Assembly (NCBI GenBank): GCA_005406025.1
Contig: BGZK01000096.1
Span: 186,001 to 250,000, forward strand
Reading direction: 5' to 3'
DNA length: 64,000 nt
Source: Eumeta japonica
Taxonomy: Eukaryota > Arthropoda > Insecta > Lepidoptera > Psychidae
Below are positions 36,343 to 48,650 of the stretch, one piece after another. The notes under the pieces are model-generated. The model searched no databases, was not told the DNA's origin, and saw only the letters and a list, made by a program, of their open reading frames with translations. Position numbers and translations under genes: made by a program. Positions within the stretch are counted from its first letter, which is position 1; every line of letters starts with the position of its first letter.

Positions 36343-36507
36343 TGCGAATACCGCTAAAGACGGATTTGAGTCGTGGCCTCTCGGACTACGACTAATAATA
36401 GAATCGGCCTTGAAATAACCGGTCTATCGATACATTGACGGCAAAGTCGAGATGCACTTTCAGTTCAGCCTCTGGCTCTTATGGTATTGTTGTATCGAGA
36501 GACGAAA
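36343..36507 (+). promoter_or_regulatory. Conserved promoter/5' leader of AKR copy A
   Basis: This block is alignable with 52740-52900 before copy B: shared CTAAAG, GCCTCTC-GACTACGA, CGGCCTTGAAATAACCGG, and CCTCTGGCTCTT just before the ATG. A TTTCAGTTC string at about 36460 resembles an arthropod initiator. TATA is poor (GATACATTG), whereas copy B has CTATATTTT at the same place. The conservation fits promoter plus leader; transcription start is not shown. Confidence 0.5.
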
Positions 36508-39500
36508 ATGATGTTTGTTTGGTTGTTTGCTGTTTCATCTTTTGTTTGTGTCGTAAGTTTTTAGTTACCCATTTTATTTACTTAATAATTAAATATTTGT
36601 TTAACATTAGAACGCCGATTATGCGAATTAATTGGGACCGGGGTCGATTCGGACAATCGGACATAGACTGGTAATAATGAAAAACGAACTGTCACACATA
36701 GAATAAACTTTGTTAAGTTTAACAAACACAGTTCTACATTAACGCTCATTTGAACATCTCGATCAGTCAGTCGCAACCCCAGCAGGCCTTAACAAAAATA
36801 CAAAGTATAAAAATTCAACTATAAATATAGTTCTATTTGAAATCATATGTATACTTCCGTAATATCTTACGTATAGTTCTGATTGAAATCAATCAGAACA
36901 GTTGAAATATATCTGGACTCCATCAAGCTCCAACTTGTTACAACAAAACAAAACAAAAATTACTTGATTTTAATTTTTGATTGATGAAAAATGTTTAATT
37001 GTATTGTGAATTATTTTATGTATAATATTAATCTGATTTCACAAAAAAAAATAAGTAATTTAATGACTCCCTTTCGCGTTTGTCTCTTCGTGTGGAAGTT
37101 TGCAAGACAAGAAAATTTGGAAGAACAAGACGAAGATTAATGAAATTTTGAATATTGTCGAGAATTAAAAGATAAAACAAAAAGTTTCTATTAATTCTAA
37201 AACTATATATTCAATATTTCACAATGTTTTTTCACCACCTGTCCACAGAACGGCGACAGCCGCGACGGCGGCAAGGCCCCAAGGCTTACCCTGAACGACG
37301 GCAACTCCATACCCACCATCGGTTTGGGCACCTTCTTGGGCTTCGATGAGGTACGCAGGGTACGCCAAAATATAAGCGTAAGCAAATAGACAAAATGGCG
37401 GTCCACTTCTAGAAACATTTTGGTTTTGCGCATATAGCCTATAAGGACTAACTCGTTAATGTTCTTATAGTTAGACCTTAAGAATGGTAAGAGTAGAACG
37501 GTGGTGGCTCGGTGGTACTTAGTGGTACATGAACGAAGAGCGTGGTTGAGATTTGATTTGAAAATGGCACCGGGTTCGAAATTGAGAACACGACCAAGAT
37601 CGAGATACATATTTGTTTAAAGTACTTACTTATTGCATAATATTTTCGTACAGAACGGACAAAAAGACGTGAAACCGGGAGATGTCTCGACACCTTTGGA
37701 GTGGGCGATAGAAGCGGGATACAGAATGGTGGACACGGCGTCCGCCTACAAAAACGAAGAAGACGTAGGCATCGGTATAAGGAACGCCATCAGCAACGGT
37801 ACCATCAGACGGGAAGACATGTACGTGGTCACTAAGGTAAACCCCCTCTCCCTCTTCAGTAAAACGTATACAGGGTAAGCCTCTTCCACCATTTCCTTTT
37901 AAACTGAAATTTAACATAAAGCCATTTTCAAATAGAATTTGCGTTCCATGCCTTCCTTTTAACTCATGCTTTTAAAGCTTCTTTTAACCCAAAGAAGCTT
38001 TAAAAGCATGTCCTACGTAACGTAAATTTTATTTTGTAAGTGACTTTTTGTTAAATACCAATCTAAAATGAAACGGTGGAATATGCTCCAGAACTGGACT
38101 TTCCAGTCCTGTTATGTGTTTCCTTTAGCTACCTTCTGGATTTATGATCAGACTCTGCTAGGTTACGTTGTTTCGTTGTAGAGTTCTAGTGCCGACCTTC
38201 CGACTCATCAGACCATGAAAATTGCTCCAAATCTAGAACAGATATCAAAACAGTTCCAGACAACCCGAACATGGCTAACATATATGTTATACCGTTATGG
38301 AGTGCCTACCTTCTGGTTCCATCATCAGATCAGTCCAATGTTATCATATTATTGTATCGTTATCAGAACTGGGCACAACTGCCAAGTTTAATGATTAAAT
38401 ATAGATTATTTTAATATTTATTTACATAAAATTTTATTATTATAATTAATGGCTGTTTCTTTTTTCAGTTAGGTAGTACCGAGCAAAGAAACGTGGTACC
38501 AGCCCTGCGCCAATCACTGAAGAAATTGAACATGGACTATGTAGACTTGTACCTGATACACAGCCCGGTGACTTTTACGGTTAGCAGTCTTTTATTAACT
38601 ATGTAACGAGATTCTTAGTGTCACTAGGATTACAAACGAATATGTGCATATTTCCTGTCTGTGGATTGATTTTCTTCAGCCTAACCACAGCACATTCGAC
38701 GTCATCGACTATCTGGACACCTGGAAGTCCATGGAGGAAACGAAGAAGTTGGGCCTGGCGAAATCTATAGGGCTGTCGAATTTCAATCAGAGCCAGATAC
38801 AGAGGATCTTGGACAACGCCGAAATAAACCCTTCGGTGTTGCAAGTCGAGGTGAAATAATTTTACCCTATTATTTTTTGACACCCGTTATAAAAAGCGAT
38901 CATACAAGATTTGTCATTCTGAACGTCTGTTATCTCCCACTATACGAAGTAGTACCCAATAGAAATGCATTGATTCTGGTTTGAAACTGTAAAGTTTATT
39001 CCTATCAATGTTCCAGTGTAACTATAGTAATATTGAGGGTTGAAAATAAACAACGGCTTTGTATATTTTTATAATATTTTCGAGAATTCTTTTTGACATG
39101 AACTAGCTACATAATAAGTCTTAGGGCCTCTTCCACCATCTTTTCACCTGGCTTTTAATAAAAAGTCACTTTTAAAATTAACTTTGTATTCTACATCTTT
39201 TAACAGTTATCCGAGCTGAAATCCTTTAAAAGGAAGACGTGGAACGCCTAGTTAATTTTAAATTGACTTTTTGTTTAATATCGATAAGAGAGTCTTGGAA
39301 GAGGCTTTTGAAAAATTCACTAAACATTATTCATAAAATAGTTTCATTATAAAATATAAATCTGGTTTTTGTAGCTTATTGCTCTAAAATGGTCTAGAAA
39401 ACGTCGTATCGATTTTAAAATGCCTATTCAAAGACATTTCACTCAGCCGGTGTGTAACTTTTTTCTACTCTTCTGCTATTTCCTATTTTACGCCCGGCTT

Positions 39501-42500
39501 TGTAATAATTGTTTTTTACGTTAGTAAGAGATATTATACGATTATGTAAGAACTTTATCACAGCCTTATTATAAGTTTTGAAAATTTAAGTGAGAATCGT
39601 TGACAACCAAATTTGAAACGTTGTAGATCCTAAATAGTCATTTAAAAAGAAAAATGGTTAAAGAAAAACTTATGATAATTTCCCAGACCTTATGAATGAT
39701 ACCCCACTTGAAATAGTTTGTCGACTTAAATTTTTTTCTACTTTACAATATGGCGTCTGGTTGTCGCTATATTGAATTTTGATTACTGTCCTGTCTTTAA
39801 CAAAACTCACAACATTAAAACAAATCAATTAATGTAAGAATCATCGAAATGGGCTCATGTGTTAGGTCTTACAAAAGAACAAACTTACATGCATATATAG
39901 GCTAATTGATAAATACATTACCCTCTTTAACGTCACGCAGTCGGGTAATGACGAAGCTACTCTATCATTGTATGATATTGATACTATGTACAAGACAATA
40001 GTGACGATAAGCAATACAACAAAAGGACAAGCGGAAGAAGTTGACTATATAATACAATCCAGTTGTTTGACTATTTTTACGTAAAATGTTAAGGTATGAT
40101 ATTTTTCAATATTTTAAGATACCCATAAAAATTGCCACATTAAATATCGATTTATTTTACGCGACATTTGTTTTGTAAATACAGATATATATTTTGAGCT
40201 TTGAGGAAAATGTGTGCGGTTTTGCGATACCGTTTGGTTGCGTCCACAGGTCAATCTAAATTTAGGCCAGGACAGGTTAATCGAATACGCCAAAGACAAA
40301 GGCATAGTGGTCATGGCGTACACGCCGTTCGGGTCCATATTCGAGTCCCAGGACAGCGCAGCTCCCCCGCCGAGGGTCGATGACCCCCAGCTGAGGAGCA
40401 TAGCGGAGCGGTACGGGAAAACTGTACCGCAAATCGTCCTGAGGTACCTGGTGAGTATTTACAGAACACGTCGTTATGTCTTATGGAACTGTTTGTATGT
40501 TTTATACTTACGACCGCCCGTGGCTTTGGCCGTGATAGGAGGAATGAATTGCTTCCTCTTTTTAATTGATCCCACTTTAGTCCATTTCCCGATCTCGCTG
40601 TAAGTACCTCCACCCCACTCCCTCACCTTTTCTGTCGTTGCCTTATTGCTTTCATTCTCGCTTCCTGTGTCGCGCCCGATTCTGGTAAGATCACGCTTTG
40701 ATTCTTAATGTATAATAGTTTATAAAGAGTAAAAATATGAATTAAGGTAACAATACAATATGAAACTTGTAAAACATGAATTATCGAATGAAAAAACTTG
40801 GGGTAAGCACTGTTTTAGTCTAAATGAGCTATAATTAATTATGTTCAATGTAATAAGTATTCATACTTTAGCACCCAAAGACACTTGTTTGTTTGTTGTT
40901 TTACACTTGTTTGTAGTATTTCTATATGCATTTTTTAATAAAATTGTTTCTATCTCGATTTTACAGTATATTATTTTCATATTATATGTATGATGTATAC
41001 TGTGCGCGTCGTGTAATTTCTCAGCAGGCATGATTTTTTTCTTAGCTTAATCGGTAATCATTGTAATAGTTCGTCCAATTTTCAAAAAAGATTGTCAAAT
41101 TACTATATATCCAAGTCTACCACGTAAATCAGTCTACCTATTGGTGAAAACCGAATGATATCCTTACAGAGTTAGTTATTGAGATGCACGCACACAAACA
41201 AACAGACGAATGCGCCGAGGAACCTTATTTTATACTATGTACTGATTTTATTTCAATTTAAATTCTCTATCACTCTCTTAATGTGAAATAGGACAAATAA
41301 TCAAAGTTTTAACTAATCGAAGCAATTTATGACTTATATTAGTGTGACGGCCCGGGCACACGCGTATGGAACGCTTAATGGCCCGATTTTGGTTATGCTG
41401 ATCGGCTGACTATTTGCAGGAGCGGCGCCTCGCCAACTTAGGTCGTCGAAATAGTACTTCTGAACCCTAGATCTCTATAGAGGTGCGGAAATTCACTTCC
41501 GATATGCTAACACGTATGTTTTATACTGTGGTGGACTGTAGACCAAGTGCAGTACTGGGGTAGTGCAGTGAAGTGCAGGCTGAATGCACCATGCAGCTGC
41601 ATTCTTATACTATTTTCTGCAATTTCCGGATTCGTCCTTCAGAGATTATACGGGTCGAATATAGACCAATTAAATCTCAGAGTTTCGGATCTCAAAATCT
41701 GTCCTCGATCGGAAACCGTACCATCGAGACAGCTATGTTATTTTCTGACATCGATTCCGGGCCATACCGTAACGGGCAACGCTATCTGGCGACCCTGAAC
41801 GACTACCGTCAGCGGTCACGATGTCTATGTCACATGATTGGTCCTCTGAATGGTTACCGTGATACTAAACTGTATACGTGTTCGGTGCATTTCAGAAGTA
41901 AAACTCATACAAACTGTATAGTTTGTATGAGTTTTACTTCTGATTCATATAGATGTATTTGTGAATAAATACATATTTATTCACAAATAAATCTATATGT
42001 ACAAAACTATTCTAATATGTACATTTTACTATAAATCGCACCAAAAAAGCGATGTTTTCTATATATGACTTACGAGTTCGAAACTCGTCTGTACAAACTA
42101 TATGACTGAATAATCCAATAGTGAGTAGGTTTACGCCGTGTGTACGCCGGGGTGCGCAGGAACGTTTTCGTAGCGAACAATAAGTCTAAAAAAATCAACA
42201 ACACAGTGTATCAAGTCGAAATATTTAATCCCGATGACAAGAAAGAAAAGAGTATATATTTGCCGTGTGTGACGAGAATTCATTGCGTTTGTCTTGTGCA
42301 GGGTTACTTTTAAATACTTATACAGAAAAAAAAATTAAAACCTTATTAAGCTTATAATGATAAGTCGACAGTCAGACAGGAAGTGATTTATTTAATTTAT
42401 TTTTACAATTCAAGGATCAATATGTTAATGTTTTCATTTTTATAAGCTTATCGAATACAAGTTGCGACCAACTGTAGATTTTTTTTTGTAGCTTAAAATA

Positions 42501-44118
42501 TAAATTCATGTGGCCTGAAACATAGCTGCTTTGTAGATACATAAAAGCAAATTTTGTAATAATTTTCTACCAATTATAAATAATTTAAAGTTGCCATATA
42601 CAATAGTGCGTATACTGTTTAGCCACGTACTGCACAAAGTGTCAATCAGCTTCGTCTGGCTGCTAGTAGTTATCCTAGGTTCTTGTTTTTGTCTCTGGGT
42701 CTGACATAGACTATGTGACCATAAGTCTATATCCGACGTATCATTACGATGTTGTAGTCAAAGATCTGTCATTTTTGCTAGCCTTCCGAAGTAGAGCTCA
42801 ATTAAAAGAGAAAGAGCAATAAAATTGACAACGTCACCCTATTCTATAGAACCTGTTTAGTTTTGGTCGAACAGTGGACCAAATAGTTCAATTACTACAG
42901 AACTATAAACCCAGACTTACAGTTAAAATAATGCTCCGTTTGACTAACGATAACCGGCCCTAGACGGTCTGAACCAGTGGCGACATCTCGTGTCACCCAC
43001 TGCCTTGTGCCAAGAAGGATCAGTGCTTACATGTTATCGTCTTTGTCCTTTCGCAGGTACAACGCGGTCTCGTTCCTATACCAAAATCGATTCATAAGAA
43101 CCGGATCGAAGAAAATATCGACCTCTTCAATTTCGAATTGACTCCAGAAGAAATGAAGACCCTGGGTAATATGATGTTGATTTTTATCTGCCATTTTTGG
43201 AGCGATCGCTTTCATCTCAAGACGTGTGGTTATTGAAAATTATTTTTTGATATTGTTTTGGTGTAACACCATTATACGCTTAAGATTATTTCAAATAGAC
43301 TGCGCAACTTATTACTTTCTTACCTCCACATAAGTTTTCTTTTTCTAGCTGTATGTATGTAATATGTAATGAAACATGTAGATGTTGGCCTGTTTGAAAC
43401 AGACAAAAACACTTTTGTTCGCACTTAAGAGTACACATTGAATTCGTCCGGTCCGAATATAGCCTTGTTGAGGACGAGGCGACCACGGTCTTCAACCGAC
43501 GCCGTCAGTACTCGCTCAGGGTAGAGGTCCTACCGCCGAAAGCATCAACGCGAAAGTAAAAGGTTACGAGGGCATGTTTTTGGAGTTGGCTGATAAAAAA
43601 ATGACAAGAAATGCAGCTCCGGCCACAACACGCCTGAATTAGTTAATTAAAAATTAGCTATGCTCGCGCCTCCGTACGCGTGGAATTAAAGATTTTATCA
43701 TCCTGTTTCGATGAAATAATGGATAAATGTTATTTTGAATTAAGGGAAGTTCCCTTAGAATGTTTCATCAAAATAGGTTTAATCGTTTTGGAAACGAGCG
43801 TATAGAAATCAGCAGATAGAGATAAACTTAAAAATGCACATTTGCATTCTATCACACTTCTACGTTCTCTCGATCAGGTTTTGGTGAATATACTTAATTT
43901 ATACATTTAACGTTTTACAATTTCATTACATGTATAAATATTTTTATTATTATTATATGTATAGACATATATAAGAGGTCTTTGACACTTAGTTTGTGTT
44001 GCCATTTGTTTCAGCCGAATTCAACAAGGACTACCGGACCGTGTACCCCAGCTACTGGCAAGACCACCCGTACTACCCTTACGAAAGGAAAGAAGTACCC
44101 GACAAAAGTCCATTTTAA
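36508..44118 (+). CDS. Secreted aldo-keto reductase, copy A, eight exons, 341 aa
   Basis: Exons: 36508-36552, 37249-37350, 37654-37836, 38469-38579, 38680-38850, 40250-40450, 43057-43165, 44015-44118. All join in frame (phases 0 until exon 7/8). Exon 1 is a signal peptide (MMFVWLFAVSSFVCV). The AKR barrel follows from LNDGNSIPTIGLGTF. The catalytic tetrad is Asp76 (VDTA), Tyr81 (SAYKNE), Lys110 (last codon of exon 3) and His141 (LIHSP). GLSNF at 178-182 and IPKSIHKNRI near 281-290 bind NADPH. The family reduces carbonyls with NADPH. Signal-bearing insect members include the haemolymph 3-dehydroecdysone reductase, so ecdysteroid or other secreted carbonyl reduction is plausible but substrate is not shown. 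Exon 4 uses donor GTTAGC in both copies. A poly(A) signal lies at 44179-44188. Tandem partner: 52901-59818. Confidence 0.92.
37879..38080. mobile_element. Foldback MITE in intron 3, copy 1
   Basis: Starts GCCTCTTCCACCATTT and ends with the inverted words TGACTTTTTGTTAAATACC...ACGGTGGA. It belongs to the same family as 39125-39305. An internal perfect hairpin (37965-37984 with 37991-38010, 20-bp arms CATGCTTTTAAAGC...) adds a second stem. Confidence 0.6.
39125..39305. mobile_element. Foldback MITE in intron 5, copy 2
   Basis: Outer words GCCTCTTCCA and TTGGAAGAGGC are inverted. Inner words TTTTAATAAAAAGTCA and TGACTTTTTGTTTAA, and AAAATTAAC / GTTAATTTT, are also inverted. The whole 181 bases can fold on itself. 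A degenerate relative (TCTCTTCAACCATCTACATT) lies at about 55940 in the same intron of copy B, so the insertion may predate the duplication. Confidence 0.65.
39505..39960 (+). repeat. Dispersed repeat related to 31820-32560, in intron 5
   Basis: Contains GAGAATCGTTGACAACC, AATGATACCCCACTTG, ACAATATGGCGTCTGGTTGTC and GTCGGGTAATGACG in the same order as at 31820-32560. It lies entirely inside intron 5 of AKR copy A. Confidence 0.55.
41340..42000. mobile_element. Insertion with two adjacent long hairpins in intron 6 of copy A
   Basis: Intron 6 of copy B has no counterpart to this GC-richer block, so it is an insertion or a loss from B. Near its right end are two hairpins in a row: 41893-41942 (perfect 23-bp arms, CAGAAGTAAAACTCATAC..., 4-base loop) and about 41945-41999 (26-bp arms with one mismatch, CATATAGATGTATTTGTG...). 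Overlapping open frames across 41547-41968 include the hairpin and resemble nothing I recognise. Element class unknown. Confidence 0.55.
43430..43900 (+). other. Copy-A-specific insertion in intron 7 with a coding-like patch
   Basis: Intron 7 is 849 bases in copy A and 433 in copy B; the extra material lies here. One plus-strand frame at about 43520-43640 reads ...GPTAESINAKVKGYEGMF... and ends at TAG, with more balanced codon use than its flanks, but lacks a start and a recognisable family. It may be a fragment of a retroelement or a processed gene. Confidence 0.35.
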
Positions 44119-46390
44119 GGATTCTTCTTTTAATATTTTTTATAAAGAATTACTGTTGCATACAGCACGAGAAAAGGAAATAAATAAATATGTATGGCAA
44201 AATTATGTACTTTAATCTTGTAATGCTGTCATCTAGAAATTTCTTCGGGATTTTCTTCTTCATTGTTAATTATCTTTATAAATGCATACATCCGACGTGA
44301 TGTCCTATTATCCAAAAACCGTGACGTCATCTGTACCGACTGTGGTAAAATGTGACGATCGCATAAAGAGCAATTACCTCTGTGATTGCAACTTCCATAC
44401 ACAAAGAAAATTATAAGTTTATGCTAACAATTCTTGTATATATCGTAATCGGAGCAGACTAAAACGATTTGGATGAAATTCTTAAATAGTATATCACTTT
44501 CCAAATGTTTTTAAACAGATGTCACCAAAGGAGGGTATATTAATCTAGACAAATTTGCAAAAGAATAGTTAGGCTTTGAAATAAAAAAACAAATAAAGAA
44601 AACGAATTCATAAAATAACACTCCTCTAATGAATGAAATATAATGAGAATTGAAAGATGTTCTCGTGCATTTGTCTGTGGATTTAATTTATCTAATGTAT
44701 GTAATACCAATGAACAAGCAACTCTTGTGATTGATTTCATAGAGCAACTCCAACGATTTGAAATTTTCATATTATAATGTATATTACATATCAGAACTAT
44801 TATTGGAACTAAAATTATTGGATATCAATTTAAGCAACTTTTTCCATGGGAAGCTAACACATTTTCAGGGCATACACGATTAACGCCCAGGGAAATTTTG
44901 CATAAAAAAACTTATTTACATAAAAAAATATATTAAATGGGAATTCTCACCAGTCATAGTGAAAATTTTTAAAATTAAGGATATAGTATGTTTTAATTAT
45001 ACCGATGTCGTGTAAGTATGCGCGTGCGCGTACATACATGCGATCACAGAGGTGGGCTGTCAGCAGGTAATATTATGACGAAGACATATCTAATTGTTGA
45101 AACACATTCAGGTATGATATGCTTGATATGATAAAAATCTAATCGAAACCACCAGGGGGCACTGATGGGCTTTTTGTGACGTGCTAAAGATTTTGAGCTG
45201 TTTTGATAGACTAGGTGAGTAACATCTGTACACAAACTGCTGAGAGTCTGATGTTGGGGTTGAACAACATCGTGGGAAACTTTACGAAGGCTTAAAGCTA
45301 CCCTCTCGATAACTTTCTTGATTTTGTACTACATTACAACGCACGAAACTCTTCTGCTGTGAAGTTAGTCACGAAAGAGTCGCAATGACGTAAAATTGGC
45401 ACGCGGGGAGAAGAAGGAAATGTCGGAAGCATTATACTTAAAATCAGTAATAGATGTCACCTTCACATATTTATATAAGTACTTATTTATTGAAAGTTTA
45501 ATTTCAATAAATAAACTAAACTTTGCTTCATACCTTTTATTTCGCCATATGACTAAACCTAGACAAAATTGATTTTTTTTAATGTGTTGGATGTATAATG
45601 TATTAAAAATTACTTTTAAAACATTTTGCCGTGGTAATGTTTGCTCTGGGGAGCCAGAATAGATGCGCCTGTATTTTTTAAATGAACGTGCTTTTTAGGC
45701 TTTATAAAGTGACCTATTTAAGTTTGAAAAGTTATCGAAGACTAAGACGTTTCTCAAATTAGACGTCTGAATTGAGGAGCTACATTCAGACTATTCTAAT
45801 TTCTTGCTAAATATCTTACAAATCTAATATCGATTTTATGTCATTTATTACTAAATAACGACTGTGTCGCTACTAATGCGCCGAGTTGTGCCTGTATCCA
45901 TAAAGTTTTCTTATTATCCATAATATTTATTAATTGTTCGTCATCTCTCTATTGGGGTTTTGTACAGTCCGCTATAGTTTCTCTCAGAAATAGGAAATAT
46001 TTTAGAATGAAAATACATTCACTTAACCGTATGAGTTAAGTGCGGTTCTCGTCCACCAGGTTTTCTTGACACATGGCGCGCCTTCTGTGTCCTGAGGAAT
46101 ACTGGATAGATTTTAAAAAACGTCTTGCGTTCGATAAAGTGTTCCATTACAATTCCTCGCTTCCAACAAAATCTAAGTTCCATAGAACTAGCACCCTAAT
46201 AGTTCCGCAGAATGTAAATTCTTTACCGATACTTATCGTCATTAAGGAATCTCGACGGTTTTTGCCCGTTTGCGATAACGATACCGACGTGTTATCGATC
46301 CGGTAATTCCGAAATTAGACTACGGGATTCACCCAATCCCGGTACATTATGATGATTGAAATCAATGTTCTGATTTACGAGTTTTTCGAG
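44119..46390. other. Spacer between duplication units
   Basis: Up to about 45275 this is the 3' flank of AKR copy A and matches the 3' flank of copy B (59819-61465). From 45275 to 46390 the sequence is single-copy in the window, AT-rich, and has one 13-bp-arm hairpin at 45481-45515 (TTATTTATTGAAA / TTTCAATAAATAA). A 77-codon frame at 46073-46306 has no recognisable domain and I do not call it a gene. Confidence 0.5.
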
Positions 46391-46740
46391 ATGAACAAGT
46401 CAGCTCTCCTCGTGCTGTTGGGGCAGATCGCGTAAAGGGTCCACTTCTTCATCATAGGCAGGCCGAAATCGGACTAAGGAGTTAAGTGACGATGTTTGTC
46501 GAAGTCGTCAGATACTCGTAACATGCGGCACGTCGTTAACTACCTCACGGACTCCGGGCGTATCAGGCGTCGCCCCTGCCACTGCGTGCGCTTAATACAT
46601 AAAAGTAACGAATGTTTGGCGAATAATTTGAACCTGAATGTTGATATGAAAAATGTTCATGTAATATGTTTAAATGAAAGGCTTGTAAATGTTATTGTAT
46701 TTCTTTTTAATGTTAATACATTCGATCTTCGTTACATATG
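46391..46740 (+). pseudogene. Decayed relative of the small secreted-peptide gene
   Basis: Starts MNKSALLVLLGQIA and then stops (TAA at 46433-46435). The intact relative at 33012 starts MNKPALPVLMALVA. Nucleotide similarity continues weakly through the former mature part and into the 3' region (ATGTTGATATGAAAAATGTT / ATGTTGACGTGGAAAATGTT). No TATA box precedes it. The order relative to the AKR gene is the same as in unit A. The loss probably followed duplication without the promoter; an independent short gene is unlikely. Confidence 0.6.
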
Positions 46741-47734
46741 AAAAATGTCATTCGTTAAATAACTGTTATACTGTTTTAACAATAAGTTACAGATATAAGA
46801 AACAAATAAAATGAATTTAGGTTAAAAAAGTTAATGAAAATAATAAACATGAAATTTGTATTTTTATTTAAAACTCGTCGAACATTTGAAAATCAATAAA
46901 CAGGACAAGTGCGTGTCGGGCCACGTGCATTTCAGGGTTCTGTAATTGCTCGTCGCGATATGTAGACTTCAAAGGGGGTATTTCTGTTTGGTACTATGAG
47001 CATATTATTTGAGCTCATGGGTTGACGGCTAAATATCGGGCGACCGAGCTTCGCTCTGTCAATTGTAAATCGGTAAACTTTATCATTTTCAAACCAAAGA
47101 AAAAACACCGTCACTGTCAATTCATGAGATGCCAGTGGCATCTGTCGAAGAATTATGGACTACGAAAAAATAAAATATAAATTGCTGTTTCGCTGTTATT
47201 GTATTTAAACTAAATAAAAGAATAAAAGCAAATAATAAATTAAAATGAAACATGAAGAAAATGAAAAAGAATATATCTTATCGCAAGATTCGAGCCATGG
47301 AACTTCTATTTCAAAGTTGAGTGATTTCTCAACTAAGATACTAAATTATTGCACAATCCATATAAGTAATTTTTTAAAGAATTTCTCCGATATTTCTTTT
47401 TTTATTTCTCCAAATCCGTTTTATAAGTCGGTCGACTATTACTCGTTGACTGGTATAACCTACTCAGCTGTGATACTTTTTCTTTTAAATTTGTTATATG
47501 TACCATTGTCGTGTTTTTCACATATTTAAGAGCTGAGACTATCTAGCTGGCAGAGAAAAAATACTTGACTCTAACAAAAATTAGCACTTTGTAAGCGTAA
47601 TATTTCGCAAACGGATCTCCAATCGGAAAATAATTTTCAGGCATTCAAACGAACTATCCAACGATATACTTGTATAAACGAGGAAAAAAAATCATATTCA
47701 ATTTACAACTAGGGAGGGGAGACAATCTAAAAAA

Positions 47735-47960
47735 AATTGAAGAGATGCTTCTTAGGGCGCGTTATGAAAAACTGTTGGGAGTGAATTTTTATCGAGGTGA
47801 CACGAAAACTACAGTATAAAGTTCTCGCAAGCGGTTTAATGAGCAACTTCCAACCACTAATAATTGATGTATCAAACGTTAGAGCTGGAGGAGTTGTTTT
47901 CCTATATATTGTATGGAATTGATCATCTTTTCGCAAATATTTATAATCTCTTTCTTTCTT
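47735..47960 (-). repeat. Left arm of an inverted repeat pair around the mariner
   Basis: Shares, in opposite orientation, ACGAAAACTACAGTAT, a CTCGCAAGCGGTTTAATGAGC / CTCTCAAACGGTTAACAAGC pair and CAACTTC-(C/A)A-ACCACT with 50250-50460. The two stretches bracket the mariner insertion. They are probably two diverged copies of one dispersed family in opposite orientations rather than ends of one element. Confidence 0.5.
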
Positions 47961-48064
47961 AGAACAGCTTTGTTAAAGAAATCATAGCAATTGAAGGAGC
48001 CGTTTTTGGAAAAAGTAACCTAGAACTTGTATCAAAAATTTACCATCTTACGTCCTTAACGACG

Positions 48065-48180
48065 CTGAGGTCGTGGGTCACGCCGTCGCCGTTATTCAGC
48101 TGGCAGATGGAGGACGCAACGGGAAGCCGAAGCGCAGCCTGCAGTGGCTCGTGACACACCGCCATGTGCGGTCGTTGAAC
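48065..48180 (-). other. Possible orphan exon
   Basis: A GC-rich island in AT-rich surroundings has one long minus-strand frame (MAVCHEPLQAALRLPVASS... to HDLSVVKD) that ends at a good donor (GAC|GTAAGA). No acceptor-exon partner or family was found and the stretch is absent from unit A. It could be a retrocopy fragment, a transposon piece, or part of a gene whose other exons I cannot see. Confidence 0.25.
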
Positions 48181-48650
48181 TTCTTCCGTGCAAGTAGATA
48201 CTATATTTATTGGCCGTTTTTTATTTTTTTACGGACTTTTTTGTAATGATAGTGTATTAGTGTTAGGTTACAGTTATAGTATGAGTGTTACGTTTACAAT
48301 TACGACGTTTTTGAAACTAAGATTGGTGCGATTAATATTTAAGTGCTTAAATAGCAATGCCTTTCACTGCTATCAAATGTACAAACATGATTTATTGTTG
48401 AGAAGTTTGCAAAGGTGACATTGCTGAAGCTCTAAGATCTTATAGTGAAACTTACCCTGATAGTCGACAACTTTCGAGTCCGCAAGTATTATTGCATGGT
48501 GTATATCGTTTATACGATAATTTTCCTTAGTTTGCTTTGTTTGTTTAGAGATAGGTGGAACACGTGGAAAATCAGGAACCATATTATTAATACCATCTGC
48601 TACCTTTAGATCACAGACAACAGAAAGTGTCATTTGTAGGTAAGTAAATA

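Larger units (their letters stand above)
33005..45275 (+). repeat. Segmental duplication unit A
   Basis: Direct repeat with unit B (46385-61465). Shared landmarks in the same order: start of the small secreted-peptide gene, an AAGTGCG-type repeat fragment, an AKR promoter region, eight AKR exons, the 3' flank, and a final block with GCGCGTACATACATG and TTTTGATAGACTAGGTGAG. The left breakpoint seems to lie next to the small gene's ATG, since the sequence before it is unrelated between the copies. The right breakpoint is near 45275/61465. Confidence 0.8.

Noticed and set aside
45001..45040. GCGCGTGCGCGTACATAC palindrome-like run as a regulatory site
   Set aside because: It is simply part of the duplicated 3' flank (also at 61170-61200) and resembles an alternating purine-pyrimidine simple sequence.
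47245..47529. Plus-strand 94-codon frame starting MKHEENEKEY
   Set aside because: It has an ATG and some hydrophobic stretches, but no recognised domain, no promoter signal and AT-driven codon use.
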